From NCBI GenBank assembly GCA_023228445.1, contig JALOBD010000129.1, forward strand, positions 1 to 5,996: DNA of 5,996 nt, given 5' to 3'. A program made the translations under genes and the position numbers. Positions 1-5,996 of this stretch are shown here, piece by piece. Every line of letters begins with the position of its first letter. Within the stretch, counting starts at the first letter, position 1. A model generated the notes under the pieces. The model was not told the DNA's origin. It searched no databases and worked only from the letters and a program-made list of their open reading frames with translations. Origin of the DNA: Sphaerochaeta sp. (lineage in GTDB: Bacteria; Spirochaetota; Spirochaetia; Sphaerochaetales; Sphaerochaetaceae).

Positions 1-11
1 AGTCGTTTCAT
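1..11 (-). CDS. 5' end of a gene running off the left edge
   Basis: Only the first three codons (Met-Lys-Arg) and part of a fourth are inside the window, so the product cannot be named. The start is supported by its upstream signals: on the minus strand the ATG at 11-9 is preceded by TAGGAGAG, with AGGAG six bases before the start, which is a strong Shine-Dalgarno match. A well-formed extended -10 promoter lies about 35 bases further upstream (47-77). The Met-Lys-Arg opening is compatible with a signal peptide or a cytoplasmic protein. The gene is divergent from the lipoprotein gene and shares its intergenic region. The call rests entirely on start signals, so it is moderately sure at best. 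Confidence 0.55.
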
Positions 12-46
12 GATTCTCTCCTACGGATTTCGATATTTGCATACCC

Positions 47-77
47 ATTCTAGCAGAAAACGGGTCTTCTGTGTAAA
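47..77 (-). promoter_or_regulatory. Extended -10 promoter for the left-edge gene
   Basis: On the minus strand, TGC-TAGAAT (55-47) matches the sigma-70 extended -10 (TGn plus five of six bases of TATAAT). TTTACA (77-72) matches five of six bases of the -35 consensus at a long 19-base spacing; an alternative hexamer, TACACA, gives 17. Transcription would start near position 40, leaving a leader of about 29 bases before the ATG at 11. The order promoter, ribosome binding site, start codon is consistent, which raises confidence. No operator can be identified. Confidence 0.5.
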
Positions 78-130
78 AAAACCACCCACCTTGCACCGAA
101 GTTACAACCTGAGGTGGTATTGGATGGTTC

Positions 131-164
131 AGGTACCGTCACCACCAGGTGCTGTGGTCTACCT
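131..164 (+). other. Imperfect hairpin in the leader of the lipoprotein gene
   Basis: ACCAC (141-145) can pair with GTGGT (154-158) around an 8-base loop. The stem may extend outwards by AGGTA (131-135) with TACCT (160-164) across an asymmetric internal loop. There is no T tract after it, so it is not a convincing intrinsic terminator. It could be a leader RNA structure or chance. Confidence 0.2.
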
Positions 165-199
165 TGAGGTGTAATTTCGCTGGAAAGTGGTGAAAAACC

Positions 200-292
200 A
201 TGGCAATTCAGTGTCTGCGATACAAGCGGGCCGTTATTCGTTGCACCCTCACCCCATCAATGATACATTTATGCAGGAAAGGACGGGAATGA
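200..292 (+). CDS. Possible 30-codon upstream ORF (leader peptide candidate)
   Basis: An ATG at 200 opens a 30-codon frame (Met-Ala-Ile-Gln-Cys-Leu-Arg-Tyr ...) ending with TGA at 290-292. That stop overlaps the tandem ATG codons of the lipoprotein gene at 289 and 292, the arrangement expected for translational coupling. A weak GGTG seven bases before the ATG could serve as ribosome binding site. The peptide is basic and has three Cys, with no recognisable family. A 30-codon frame can easily arise by chance, so this is a candidate only. Confidence 0.2.
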   Translation: MAIQCLRYKRAVIRCTLTPSMIHLCRKGRE

Positions 293-1626
293 TGGGAGTA
301 TCGCATACCAAGCGTCACATTGTCACCACTGCGTGTTGTCTGCTGGCTATCAGCATCCTCTTTCTCGGGTGTGCCTCGACCATCGACCTGAGGGCAAGCG
401 ATCACTACTATAATGCGTCAAACTTCAAGGGTGCCTACCAGAGCCTTGAACAGAAGGGCCCATCGCTGTTGAAAGCGCAGGGACCGATCATCCTCAACTA
501 CGACTTGGGGATGCTGGCGCGGCTCAACGGTGACTATGTTCGCTCCAATGCCCTGCTCAGTGAGAGTGAACGGTTGATCGGTGAAGCGTACACCCAGAGC
601 ATCAGTGCCACCATCGCCTCCTTCATCGTCAACGACAACACCAAGCCCTACGGAGGGTCCGAGTACGAGGACATCTACGTGAATGTCTTCAAGGCATTGA
701 ACTACCTCGCCCTCGCCCAGGAGGAGAGTGCCTTGGTGGAGCTGCGGCGCAGTCTGGAGAAGCAGACCCAGCTCAAGGCCCGCCATGAACAGGACCTCAA
801 GCGCATCGCCACGTATGCCAGAGAGAACAACCTCAGCTGGGATGGCAGCCAGACGTACGCTACGTCCTTCTCCACCAGTGCGCTGGCCAACCACCTTGCC
901 GCAATCGTAGCCGGCCACCTGGGAGATGAGAGCATGGCCTTCTATTCACAAAGCCAGGTTGCCCATGCCTTTGCCAGCCAGCCTGCGCTCTACCCCTTCG
1001 CCCAGCCTGCGGCAACGATGCTCGGCCAAGCGGAAGGTGGGCGCGCACGCCTCCACCTGCTCTGCTTCACCGGTCGATCACCGACGAAGGAGGAGCGGTG
1101 GGAGTATATCTACCTCAACCGATCTGACCGGGTACGCATCGCCTACCCCGTCTTGGTGGGCCAGGACTCTGCTGTCGATTCAATCCAGGTGCGGATCCGG
1201 GAGAACGGGGCAACGGCCACCATCGAACGGCTGGAGTCACTCTCCACGGTTGCCATCGATACCTTTGCTGCCCAAGGTGCACTTGCCCTACAGAAGTCGA
1301 TCATGCGCAGCATGGCCCGTGCCATGGGCATCGCAGTCAGCGACTCGCTCTCATCGAGCAAGAATGACAACCTCTCGCTCCTAGGCGATCTGATGGGCCT
1401 CTTCTTCAAGGTAAGCGGTGAAGTCGCTGAACGTGCCGACGTGCGCTCGACCCACTACCTCCCGTCAGAAGCATGGGTCGGTGCCATCGACCTCGACCCC
1501 GGCACCTATACGGTGGAGATCTCCTTCCTCAATCGATGGGGCCAAAGCTTGGGCACCGTCACACAAGCCAACCGAGTGGTCGCTGCCGGCTCACTCTCCC
1601 TCGTCGAAGCCCTCCTCCCCCGTTGA
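289..1626 (+). CDS. COG3014-like TPR-type outer lipoprotein
   Basis: This is a predicted lipoprotein of about 445 residues. The start at 289 (or the adjacent ATG at 292) is preferred over the longer GTG/GTG frame from 187, because AGGAAAGGA (275-283) lies just upstream and because a signal peptide begins properly there: basic HTKRH, a hydrophobic stretch, then ILFLG before Cys28. The lipobox has Phe at -3 and Leu at -4 and -2, a relaxed form. After the Cys, residues about 38-100 form a TPR-like helical pair (YYNASNFKGAYQSLEQ, then LGMLARLNGDYVRSNALL). A YGGSEYEDIYVNVFKALNYL segment at about 121-140 resembles the conserved core of COG3014 proteins. A predicted beta-rich C-terminal half follows (LHLLCFTGRSP near 255-264; WVGAIDLDPGTYTVEISF near the end). 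It probably sits on a membrane facing the periplasm or the outside; its function is unknown. Family assignment is from memory of the motif. Its last 36 bases overlap an antisense small gene. Confidence 0.85.
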   Translation: MMGVSHTKRHIVTTACCLLAISILFLGCASTIDLRASDHYYNASNFKGAYQSLEQKGPSLLKAQGPIILNYDLGMLARLNGDYVRSNALLSESERLIGEAYTQSISATIASFIVNDNTKPYGGSEYEDIYVNVFKALNYLALAQEESALVELRRSLEKQTQLKARHEQDLKRIATYARENNLSWDGSQTYATSFSTSALANHLAAIVAGHLGDESMAFYSQSQVAHAFASQPALYPFAQPAATMLGQAEGGRARLHLLCFTGRSPTKEERWEYIYLNRSDRVRIAYPVLVGQDSAVDSIQVRIRENGATATIERLESLSTVAIDTFAAQGALALQKSIMRSMARAMGIAVSDSLSSSKNDNLSLLGDLMGLFFKVSGEVAERADVRSTHYLPSEAWVGAIDLDPGTYTVEISFLNRWGQSLGTVTQANRVVAAGSLSLVEALLPR

Positions 1627-1713
1627 CTCATCCTCTTCATCCTCTTCCCACTCATCGAGATCTCGATCCCACTCCTCATAGCGTCTGATAGTCTCGCGCT
1701 CACCCCGTCTCAT
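1591..1713 (-). CDS. Very acidic 40-residue small protein
   Basis: The frame from ATG at 1713 to TGA at 1591 encodes 40 residues. It opens with an arginine-rich segment (MRRGERETIRRYEEWDRDL) and continues as an almost pure acidic tail; 20 of 40 residues are Glu or Asp, six are Arg and none is Lys. The start is well supported: AAGAGGTG lies seven bases upstream. The ATG overlaps the TGA that ended the ancestral alpha/beta hydrolase gene (ATGA at 1713-1710), so it was probably translationally coupled to it. It looks intact although that neighbour is broken. The 3' end overlaps the last 11 codons and stop of the convergent lipoprotein gene in exact codon register. I do not recognise the family. 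The arginine-rich helix plus acidic tail suggests a cytoplasmic partner-binding or chaperone-like small protein, but that is inference only. Confidence 0.55.
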   Translation of the reverse strand: MRRGERETIRRYEEWDRDLDEWEEDEEDESTGEEGFDEGE

Positions 1714-2490
1714 TGCTGTGCACCTCTTGCCATCGCTCTTTGAATACATGAGATGATCAGGTCAAAGACCACTCCCTTCTCCCGTTCCATCAGCACGTCG
1801 TGGCACATATGCGCCAATACCGCACTGGTGATTATCAGTTTACCCTATCCGCCTGAGCGACCACTGGCTGTCTAGAAGCCCCATCCGTCCACCGGGAATC
1901 GAATCATCACTGCCACTGGCAAAGAGGATGGGAAGCGATGGGTTGGCTGCCTCATACGAGCTCGAGCAGTGCAAGTGGCGAAGCGAATCAAAGATTGTCA
2001 GGATCGAGGCAATCTGGTAGCGGAAGTTCTTTCGATAGGGGTCGTTTCTCCGCTCTTCGATCACCGCCTGGTGGGAGCAGATCCACGCACGCGAGACGCT
2101 GGTGGTGAGTTTGCCGGTGAAGGAGCAGGGGCCATTGGGGAAGAGGATGAGCGAGAAGAGGCGGACAAGGGTCATGGCACGCGATATGCCACGGACTTAG
2201 CAGGGAGCACCTCTTATCACCACCGCCAAAGTATCACCAACGTGCCTACCCAGGGAGAGGTGGGCGATATTGGCACCAAACGAGGGGGCAAGCAGGACGA
2301 TCGGCATATCCCCACACGCTGTTTGCAAGAAGCGGGGAATCAGGTGCTGATCTTCAACCACCACATCATACCGCCCTGTGTGCGCACTGGCGCCGTGGAT
2401 GATCTGTACAGTAGCCTTGGGCCGGTCCACCTGATAGAAGGAGGCACTGAGATAGAAGTGGATGCTGCCCGGGATGAGTACGTGTTGCAT
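1710..2490 (-). pseudogene. Decayed alpha/beta hydrolase (lysophospholipase/S33 type)
   Basis: Three pieces read in order as one serine hydrolase. From ATG at 2490: VDRPKATVQIIHGASAHTGRY is the oxyanion-hole strand and loop (HG...H..RY), and PIVLLAPSFGANIA is the nucleophile elbow, here A-P-S-F-G instead of G-x-S-x-G (Ser codon 2283-2281). A TAA at 2199-2197 interrupts the frame; the same frame continues with VRGISRAMTLVRLF to SLPILFASGSDDSIPGG, the acid-residue strand (Asp near 1908-1903). A frameshift near 1840-1846 then moves to another frame holding HMCHDVLMERE, the catalytic His segment (His codon 1802-1800), ending at TGA 1712-1710. The pieces total about 259 residues against roughly 310 for the family. 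The gap falls after GRY, where the strand and the DH.GHG loop should be; only VVVED remains of it. It sits 51 bases behind the helicase gene. The enzyme is very likely inactive. Confidence 0.8.
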
Positions 2491-2541
2491 CTACCATTGA
2501 GTATCCAATACCTTGCAAACCAAGACAAGCACACAGTGGCC

Positions 2542-5475
2542 TCAAGCGGGTTCTGTGGCCTGCCCCAACACCTCTGGCTCCTCAATGAGGTAGTGGTAGA
2601 GGTCGTCGGGCACTGCATGGAACAACGAGAAACGCACCATGACCACCGGCTTCTTACGCCCCTGCTCATCGGTTTTGGTGCTCATTGCATTACGCATGAA
2701 GTGCAACGGGCCGAGGTAGTAAAACTCACCTCCCTCATCATCGCTCTTCTTGACAAAGAGCAGCTTCTCCACCCCCTCCTCACGGATGGCCGCCACCTCC
2801 TTTGATCTTGTGGTTCGAGTGTGCTTGGACTCCCAGATGAAGGTATCGGGAGAGAGAAAACGATCACGATAGTCGGTGAGGGCACTGATACGCTCACTGT
2901 CCTTATGATAGGTGACAAAGATCGGACACTGCTTCAATTCATAGTTGACCCGATACCCGTACACGGTCGAAGAGTCATCATTCTCCCAGCCCAGGAGGCG
3001 CACGACATCGCGACGGCTGTACTTCTGGTAGAGGACCAGGTCATGGTCACCTTGCCTGCCATGAAACTCAAGGAGGTAGTGGTATCGGCCCACCTCGAGG
3101 GTATCGACCAACTCCGTATAGTAGATCGGATGCTCCAACAGCTCTCTGAAGAGCGCGCTCGGGTACACTACCGCTCCGTCTGTTTCAATATAGGAGATCT
3201 TCCCGAACGCCGCTCGCATCCCATCCTTGAAGAAACCGTCGTCAAGGAGTCGCAGCGCCGACTGCAATGACCGATCGGTGGGGACAAATCCATAACGTTC
3301 ATACAAGGAGCGCTTCAGCACCTCCATGCCCAGACCCTCCGGGTGGCCCATCACCATCTCGATGATATGGATCTCTTGGATGCGGATCCCTCGCGCTACC
3401 ACTTTGGCAAAGAACGCAAGGCTCTTGAGGTAGGTCTCCTCTAGATCAGGTGCCTCAACGCGGTCGACGAGCTGGCGAAACGATAGGTAGGTCTTTGCGT
3501 ATGCAAGGAAAAGCAGCGGGGACATAGCACCGAGGGCGAGGAAGTCGACCATCTTCGGAACCCTTCCCAATCGTCTTTTGACGATATCGTACTCCTCCTT
3601 GAGCAATCTGCGCCTGGTAAAAGAAGCGCTGTCAATCGCAGCGAAGATCCGTTGGCGGGCGATTGGGTCGAAACTGATGGTGCTCGGTCCACTGATGGCG
3701 GCACTGCCGCTCCTCATCAGTTTGCGAAGCGTGTCCTTACGGTACGAGGCATCGCCGAAGAGCGCGATGGGAATCAGGTAGTTGTTCTTCCAATTTCCGA
3801 TGAAGTCTATGACCGTCAGATACTCCTTGCCATCGAACTTCCGCAATCCCCTGCCCAACTGCTGGACGAAAACAATGGCGCTCTCGGTTGGCCTGATCAT
3901 GATAATCTGGTTGAGTGATGGGATATCAACGCCCTCGTTGAGGATATTCACCGAGATGAGATACTCATACCCCTCCTCTGCCTCAAGACTGGCAAAGGCT
4001 GCCTCGCGCACCTCAAGGCTGTCCTTCCCACTGAGGGCCACAGCCTTCAATCCGAGAGCGTTGAGATCTTCAGCAAGCTCGCGGGCCTCACGATTGCGGC
4101 TGCAGAAAATCAAGCCCCTCGGGCGTGGGTTGCCCAGTGAGTAACGCCTGATCATTTGCACAATCCGTCGTGAGCGCTCGCTGCGCTCAAGACGAACGAA
4201 GTCACGCACGTGCTCACACCGTGACTCGCCCACTTCAAGGCCGGTGATGCCGTAGTAGTGGAAGGGGACGAGGAGGTTGGCGGCAAGGGCCTGGTTGAGG
4301 GTAATCTCACAGGCAAGGCTGTAGTCGAAGAGCGCGAAGATATCCTGCCCATCGCTGCGATAGGGTGTTGCCGTCATCCCAAGCAAAAAATCGGGTCTGA
4401 GGTGATCGAGGACCTTCTGGTAAGAAGGGGCACCACCGCGATGCACCTCGTCGATTATCACATAGTCAAACCACGTCGGCGGGAAGGAGTAGAGCACCTC
4501 GTCCTTGGCCAGCGTGGCGATGGTGGCAAAGAGGTAGGGGGCGGTGGTCTCCCTTCTCCCCCCTCCCAGGATGGCGCTGTCCACCTGCTGTGAAAGGTTT
4601 TGGGTGAATACCGACCGTGCTTCCTGAGCGATTTGTTCACGATGGATAATGAAGAGCAGGCGCCGGGGCCTCTGTCGTTCCACATCAGCGACGGCCAATA
4701 GTGTCTTTCCCGTCCCCGTAGCTGAGACAACCAAAGCCCTGTCCTTGCCCGATGCCCGTAGCTCTACCAGATTATCGAGAGCTTCCGCCTGCATGGCGTT
4801 TGGCTGAAAGCCGATACGTTCCTGTTTCCTCATCCGTGGCAGCGGCAACTCGCTGATGGGCAGTGGTTCATAGTGTTGACTGTGATGTACCGTTTCCCAG
4901 ATGAGGCTATAGTGCTGAAGCCACCCCTCATCGAGGGTCACCGCATGGCTCCACGCGCGTTCAAACTCCAATGCCGAACGACGAGAGAGCTCCCCTTCCC
5001 GTTCAGAGACCACCCGAAGGTTCCACTCCTCGTTGGTGGAGAGAGCCGCTTGGGTCAGGTTTGAGGAGCCGATCAGGAGGGTGGTCTCTCCCCCTCGGCG
5101 TTCAAAGCGGTACCCCTTTGCGTGGAAGGCGACGTGTGAGGAGATCCGCACTTCAATCGACGAGGAGAAGTGCTCATACAAAAAGCGTAGTGCACGAGGA
5201 TCGGTGAACGTCAGGTAATCGCTGGTGAGAATCTTGCCTGTCACCCCCCGGTCGTGGGCGTTGTAGAGAGCTTGGAGAATTGATGCGATGCCGCCGGTGG
5301 TGAGAAAAGCCACTGAGAAGGAGAAAGAGGTACAGCGCTCTAATTCAGCTACAAGTGCCTCCACCACCTTGCTCTTGGGTGGATTGTTCACCACCAACTG
5401 TGGGCGCAGGTGCGAGGGCGAGGCAATGGTATGGTCGACAAACGCGGTCTGAAGGCTGCGTTCAAGGCTGTCCAT
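2542..5475 (-). CDS. PLD nuclease - SF2 helicase - DUF3427 fusion protein
   Basis: This is a 977-residue multidomain protein. The start at 5475 is chosen because GGAGGA lies eight bases upstream and the frame further upstream is only the shadow of the Nudix gene. Residues about 25-190 are a phospholipase D-like domain with the HxK signature (His118, Lys120) and GSSN (136-139); one HKD motif per chain implies dimerisation. Residues about 220-560 are a superfamily 2 helicase: Q-motif region FQPNAMQ (223-229), Walker A SATGTGKT (251-258), DEVH (342-345), TAT (368-370), motif IV LIFCSR (455-460), motif V NEGVDIP (513-519) and motif VI QQLGRGLR (538-545). A linker domain holds LGRVPKMVDF (636-645). 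The C-terminal third is DUF3427, with CPIFVTYHK (850-858) and FYYLG (918-922). All catalytic motifs appear intact. It probably translocates on and cuts nucleic acid in the cytoplasm. It overlaps the upstream Nudix gene by 14 bases. A role in phage defence is inferred, not shown. Confidence 0.93.
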   Translation of the reverse strand: MDSLERSLQTAFVDHTIASPSHLRPQLVVNNPPKSKVVEALVAELERCTSFSFSVAFLTTGGIASILQALYNAHDRGVTGKILTSDYLTFTDPRALRFLYEHFSSSIEVRISSHVAFHAKGYRFERRGGETTLLIGSSNLTQAALSTNEEWNLRVVSEREGELSRRSALEFERAWSHAVTLDEGWLQHYSLIWETVHHSQHYEPLPISELPLPRMRKQERIGFQPNAMQAEALDNLVELRASGKDRALVVSATGTGKTLLAVADVERQRPRRLLFIIHREQIAQEARSVFTQNLSQQVDSAILGGGRRETTAPYLFATIATLAKDEVLYSFPPTWFDYVIIDEVHRGGAPSYQKVLDHLRPDFLLGMTATPYRSDGQDIFALFDYSLACEITLNQALAANLLVPFHYYGITGLEVGESRCEHVRDFVRLERSERSRRIVQMIRRYSLGNPRPRGLIFCSRNREARELAEDLNALGLKAVALSGKDSLEVREAAFASLEAEEGYEYLISVNILNEGVDIPSLNQIIMIRPTESAIVFVQQLGRGLRKFDGKEYLTVIDFIGNWKNNYLIPIALFGDASYRKDTLRKLMRSGSAAISGPSTISFDPIARQRIFAAIDSASFTRRRLLKEEYDIVKRRLGRVPKMVDFLALGAMSPLLFLAYAKTYLSFRQLVDRVEAPDLEETYLKSLAFFAKVVARGIRIQEIHIIEMVMGHPEGLGMEVLKRSLYERYGFVPTDRSLQSALRLLDDGFFKDGMRAAFGKISYIETDGAVVYPSALFRELLEHPIYYTELVDTLEVGRYHYLLEFHGRQGDHDLVLYQKYSRRDVVRLLGWENDDSSTVYGYRVNYELKQCPIFVTYHKDSERISALTDYRDRFLSPDTFIWESKHTRTTRSKEVAAIREEGVEKLLFVKKSDDEGGEFYYLGPLHFMRNAMSTKTDEQGRKKPVVMVRFSLFHAVPDDLYHYLIEEPEVLGQATEPA

Positions 5476-5863
5476 CGAGCAGTTCCTCCACAACGACAAG
5501 GATTGGCAGGTCTGCCTCGGCCCAGTCGAGGGTGTACAGCTCGTCCTTGGAAAGCCATCGGCTCTGCTGGTGCTCGGTAAGGACAAGGTCGCCCTCGATC
5601 CGCTCACAGAGCAACGCGTGCATCGTGATAAAAAATCCGGGGTATTGGTGGTGTACCGTCATCAACGCGCGCCTGACAACGATGACCGTCCCAAGCTCCT
5701 CCAGGAGCTCGCGTACGACGGCATCTCCGGCACTCTCATCGGCTTCGAGCTTGCCTCCAGGAAACTCCCACTTGCCCCCGAGAGGTCCAATGGGGCTGCG
5801 CTGGGCAGCGAAGACCCGACTCTCTTCAATGATGACCGCTGCGGCCACCTCAATGGCTTTCAT
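5462..5863 (-). CDS. MutT-like Nudix (deoxy)nucleoside triphosphate pyrophosphohydrolase
   Basis: This 133-residue protein has the usual length of MutT-type Nudix enzymes. The Nudix box is complete at residues 37-59: Gly37, Glu43, Arg51-Glu52, Glu55-Glu56 and Gly58, the Mg2+-binding loop-helix-loop. It is preceded by KWEFPGG (31-37). RWLSKDEL (102-109) and LDWAEADLPIL (112-122) match the C-terminal MutT pattern. Such enzymes hydrolyse NTPs or dNTPs, often oxidised ones such as 8-oxo-dGTP, to the monophosphate and pyrophosphate; the substrate here cannot be told from sequence. The start MKAIEVAAAV is the typical family N-terminus, but no good Shine-Dalgarno sequence precedes it. Its 3' end carries the strong ribosome binding site of the helicase gene and overlaps that gene by 14 bases, so the two are almost certainly cotranscribed and coupled. 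It may clear or sense modified nucleotides for the helicase-nuclease; that link is inference. Confidence 0.93.
   Translation of the reverse strand: MKAIEVAAAVIIEESRVFAAQRSPIGPLGGKWEFPGGKLEADESAGDAVVRELLEELGTVIVVRRALMTVHHQYPGFFITMHALLCERIEGDLVLTEHQQSRWLSKDELYTLDWAEADLPILVVVEELLDGQP
5467..5490 (-). promoter_or_regulatory. Strong ribosome binding site that fixes the helicase start, inside the Nudix gene
   Basis: On the minus strand GGAGGA lies eight bases before the ATG at 5475. It is much stronger than anything before the Nudix start and decides the helicase start at 5475 rather than the in-frame ATG at 5607. It lies within the last codons of the Nudix gene (Glu-Glu-Leu-Leu-Asp), so ribosomes finishing that gene would pass over it. 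Confidence 0.7.
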
Positions 5864-5905
5864 TCTAGGGACATGGTAGCAGCTGTATACGATCTTGGCC
5901 AGAAG

Positions 5906-5933
5906 AAGTTACCCTGGGTGACTTCATTGACAA
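5906..5933 (-). promoter_or_regulatory. Tentative promoter of the Nudix-helicase operon
   Basis: On the minus strand TTGTCA (5933-5928) matches five of six bases of the -35 consensus and is followed after 16 bases by TAACTT (5911-5906), a poor -10. Transcription would begin near 5899, about 36 bases before the Nudix ATG. A better -10-like hexamer, TATACA (5889-5884), has no good -35 and would leave a leader of only about 14 bases. The region 5864-5996 otherwise shows no gene, and the real promoter could lie beyond the window. Confidence 0.25.
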
Positions 5934-5996
5934 GACATTGTGGCCATGGTACCGTGAGGTTGCTTTAGTTTTGCGTTGCAGCTGGTCTGTTACCCT

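Noticed and set aside
75..118. Minus-strand intrinsic terminator: ACCACC and GGTGGT arms followed by seven T
   Set aside because: The loop is about 26 bases, no minus-strand gene ends nearby, and the T run falls in the -35 region of the left-edge promoter.
187..288. GTG start at 187 for the lipoprotein, adding 34 residues
   Set aside because: It would bury the signal peptide behind a non-hydrophobic extension, and no good ribosome binding site precedes it, whereas AGGAAAGGA precedes the ATG pair at 289/292.
1654..1667. Perfect 14-base palindrome ATCGAGATCTCGAT between the convergent genes
   Set aside because: It is made of alternating Asp/Arg/Leu codons of the small acidic protein, and no T tract follows on either strand, so it is not a convincing terminator or operator.
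1627..1740. Read-through of the lipoprotein stop into a hydrophobic tail (LILFILFPLIEISIPLL)
   Set aside because: This hydrophobic frame is the mirror of the acidic codons on the other strand; nothing suggests stop-codon recoding.
1969..2805. Open frame of 278 codons on the plus strand
   Set aside because: It lies antisense to the hydrolase remnant and to the helicase C-terminus, has no family-like motifs or convincing ribosome binding site, and is explained by GC-rich coding on the other strand.
5476..5607. Start of the helicase at the in-frame ATG at 5607
   Set aside because: The extra 44 residues are Ser/Thr/Pro/Arg-rich, overlap the Nudix Nudix-box-distal coding region in another frame, and lack a ribosome binding site comparable to the one before 5475.
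5355..5968. Plus-strand open frames of 174 (5355-5879) and 132 (5570-5968) codons over the Nudix gene
   Set aside because: They are antisense to a clear Nudix enzyme with a complete catalytic box; their compositions (Ser/Arg/Pro rich in one) are typical of shadow frames.

Overview
The window looks like chromosomal DNA from a moderately GC-rich bacterium. The lipoprotein at the left has a relaxed lipobox (ILFLG-C) of the kind tolerated in spirochaetes, so a Sphaerochaeta-like spirochaete is my tentative guess. No rRNA, tRNA, insertion sequence or CRISPR array is visible.

Layout from left to right. (1) At the extreme left, a gene on the minus strand starts at position 11 and leaves the window after its first codons; a strong ribosome binding site and an extended -10 promoter mark it. 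(2) A lipoprotein of about 445 residues with a COG3014/TPR-like body runs rightwards from 289 to 1626, divergent from the first gene. (3) Everything else is on the minus strand and reads right to left as one apparent operon: a MutT-like Nudix hydrolase (5863 to 5462), a 977-residue fusion of a PLD nuclease, an SF2 helicase and DUF3427 (5475 to 2542), a decayed alpha/beta hydrolase (2490 to 1710), and a very acidic 40-residue protein (1713 to 1591). The last of these is too short for usual ORF cut-offs.

Junctions are tight. The Nudix and helicase genes overlap by 14 bases, and the helicase ribosome binding site lies inside the Nudix gene. The old stop codon of the hydrolase overlaps the start codon of the small acidic ORF as ATGA. 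The small ORF then runs 36 bases into the 3' end of the convergent lipoprotein gene, and no clear terminator separates the two transcripts.

The most interesting unit is the Nudix plus PLD-helicase-DUF3427 pair, which has the look of a nucleic-acid processing or phage-defence module; this is inferred from domain architecture, not shown. Behind it lies a broken serine hydrolase with one in-frame stop, one frameshift and an apparent internal deletion. Its small downstream partner gene still looks intact.
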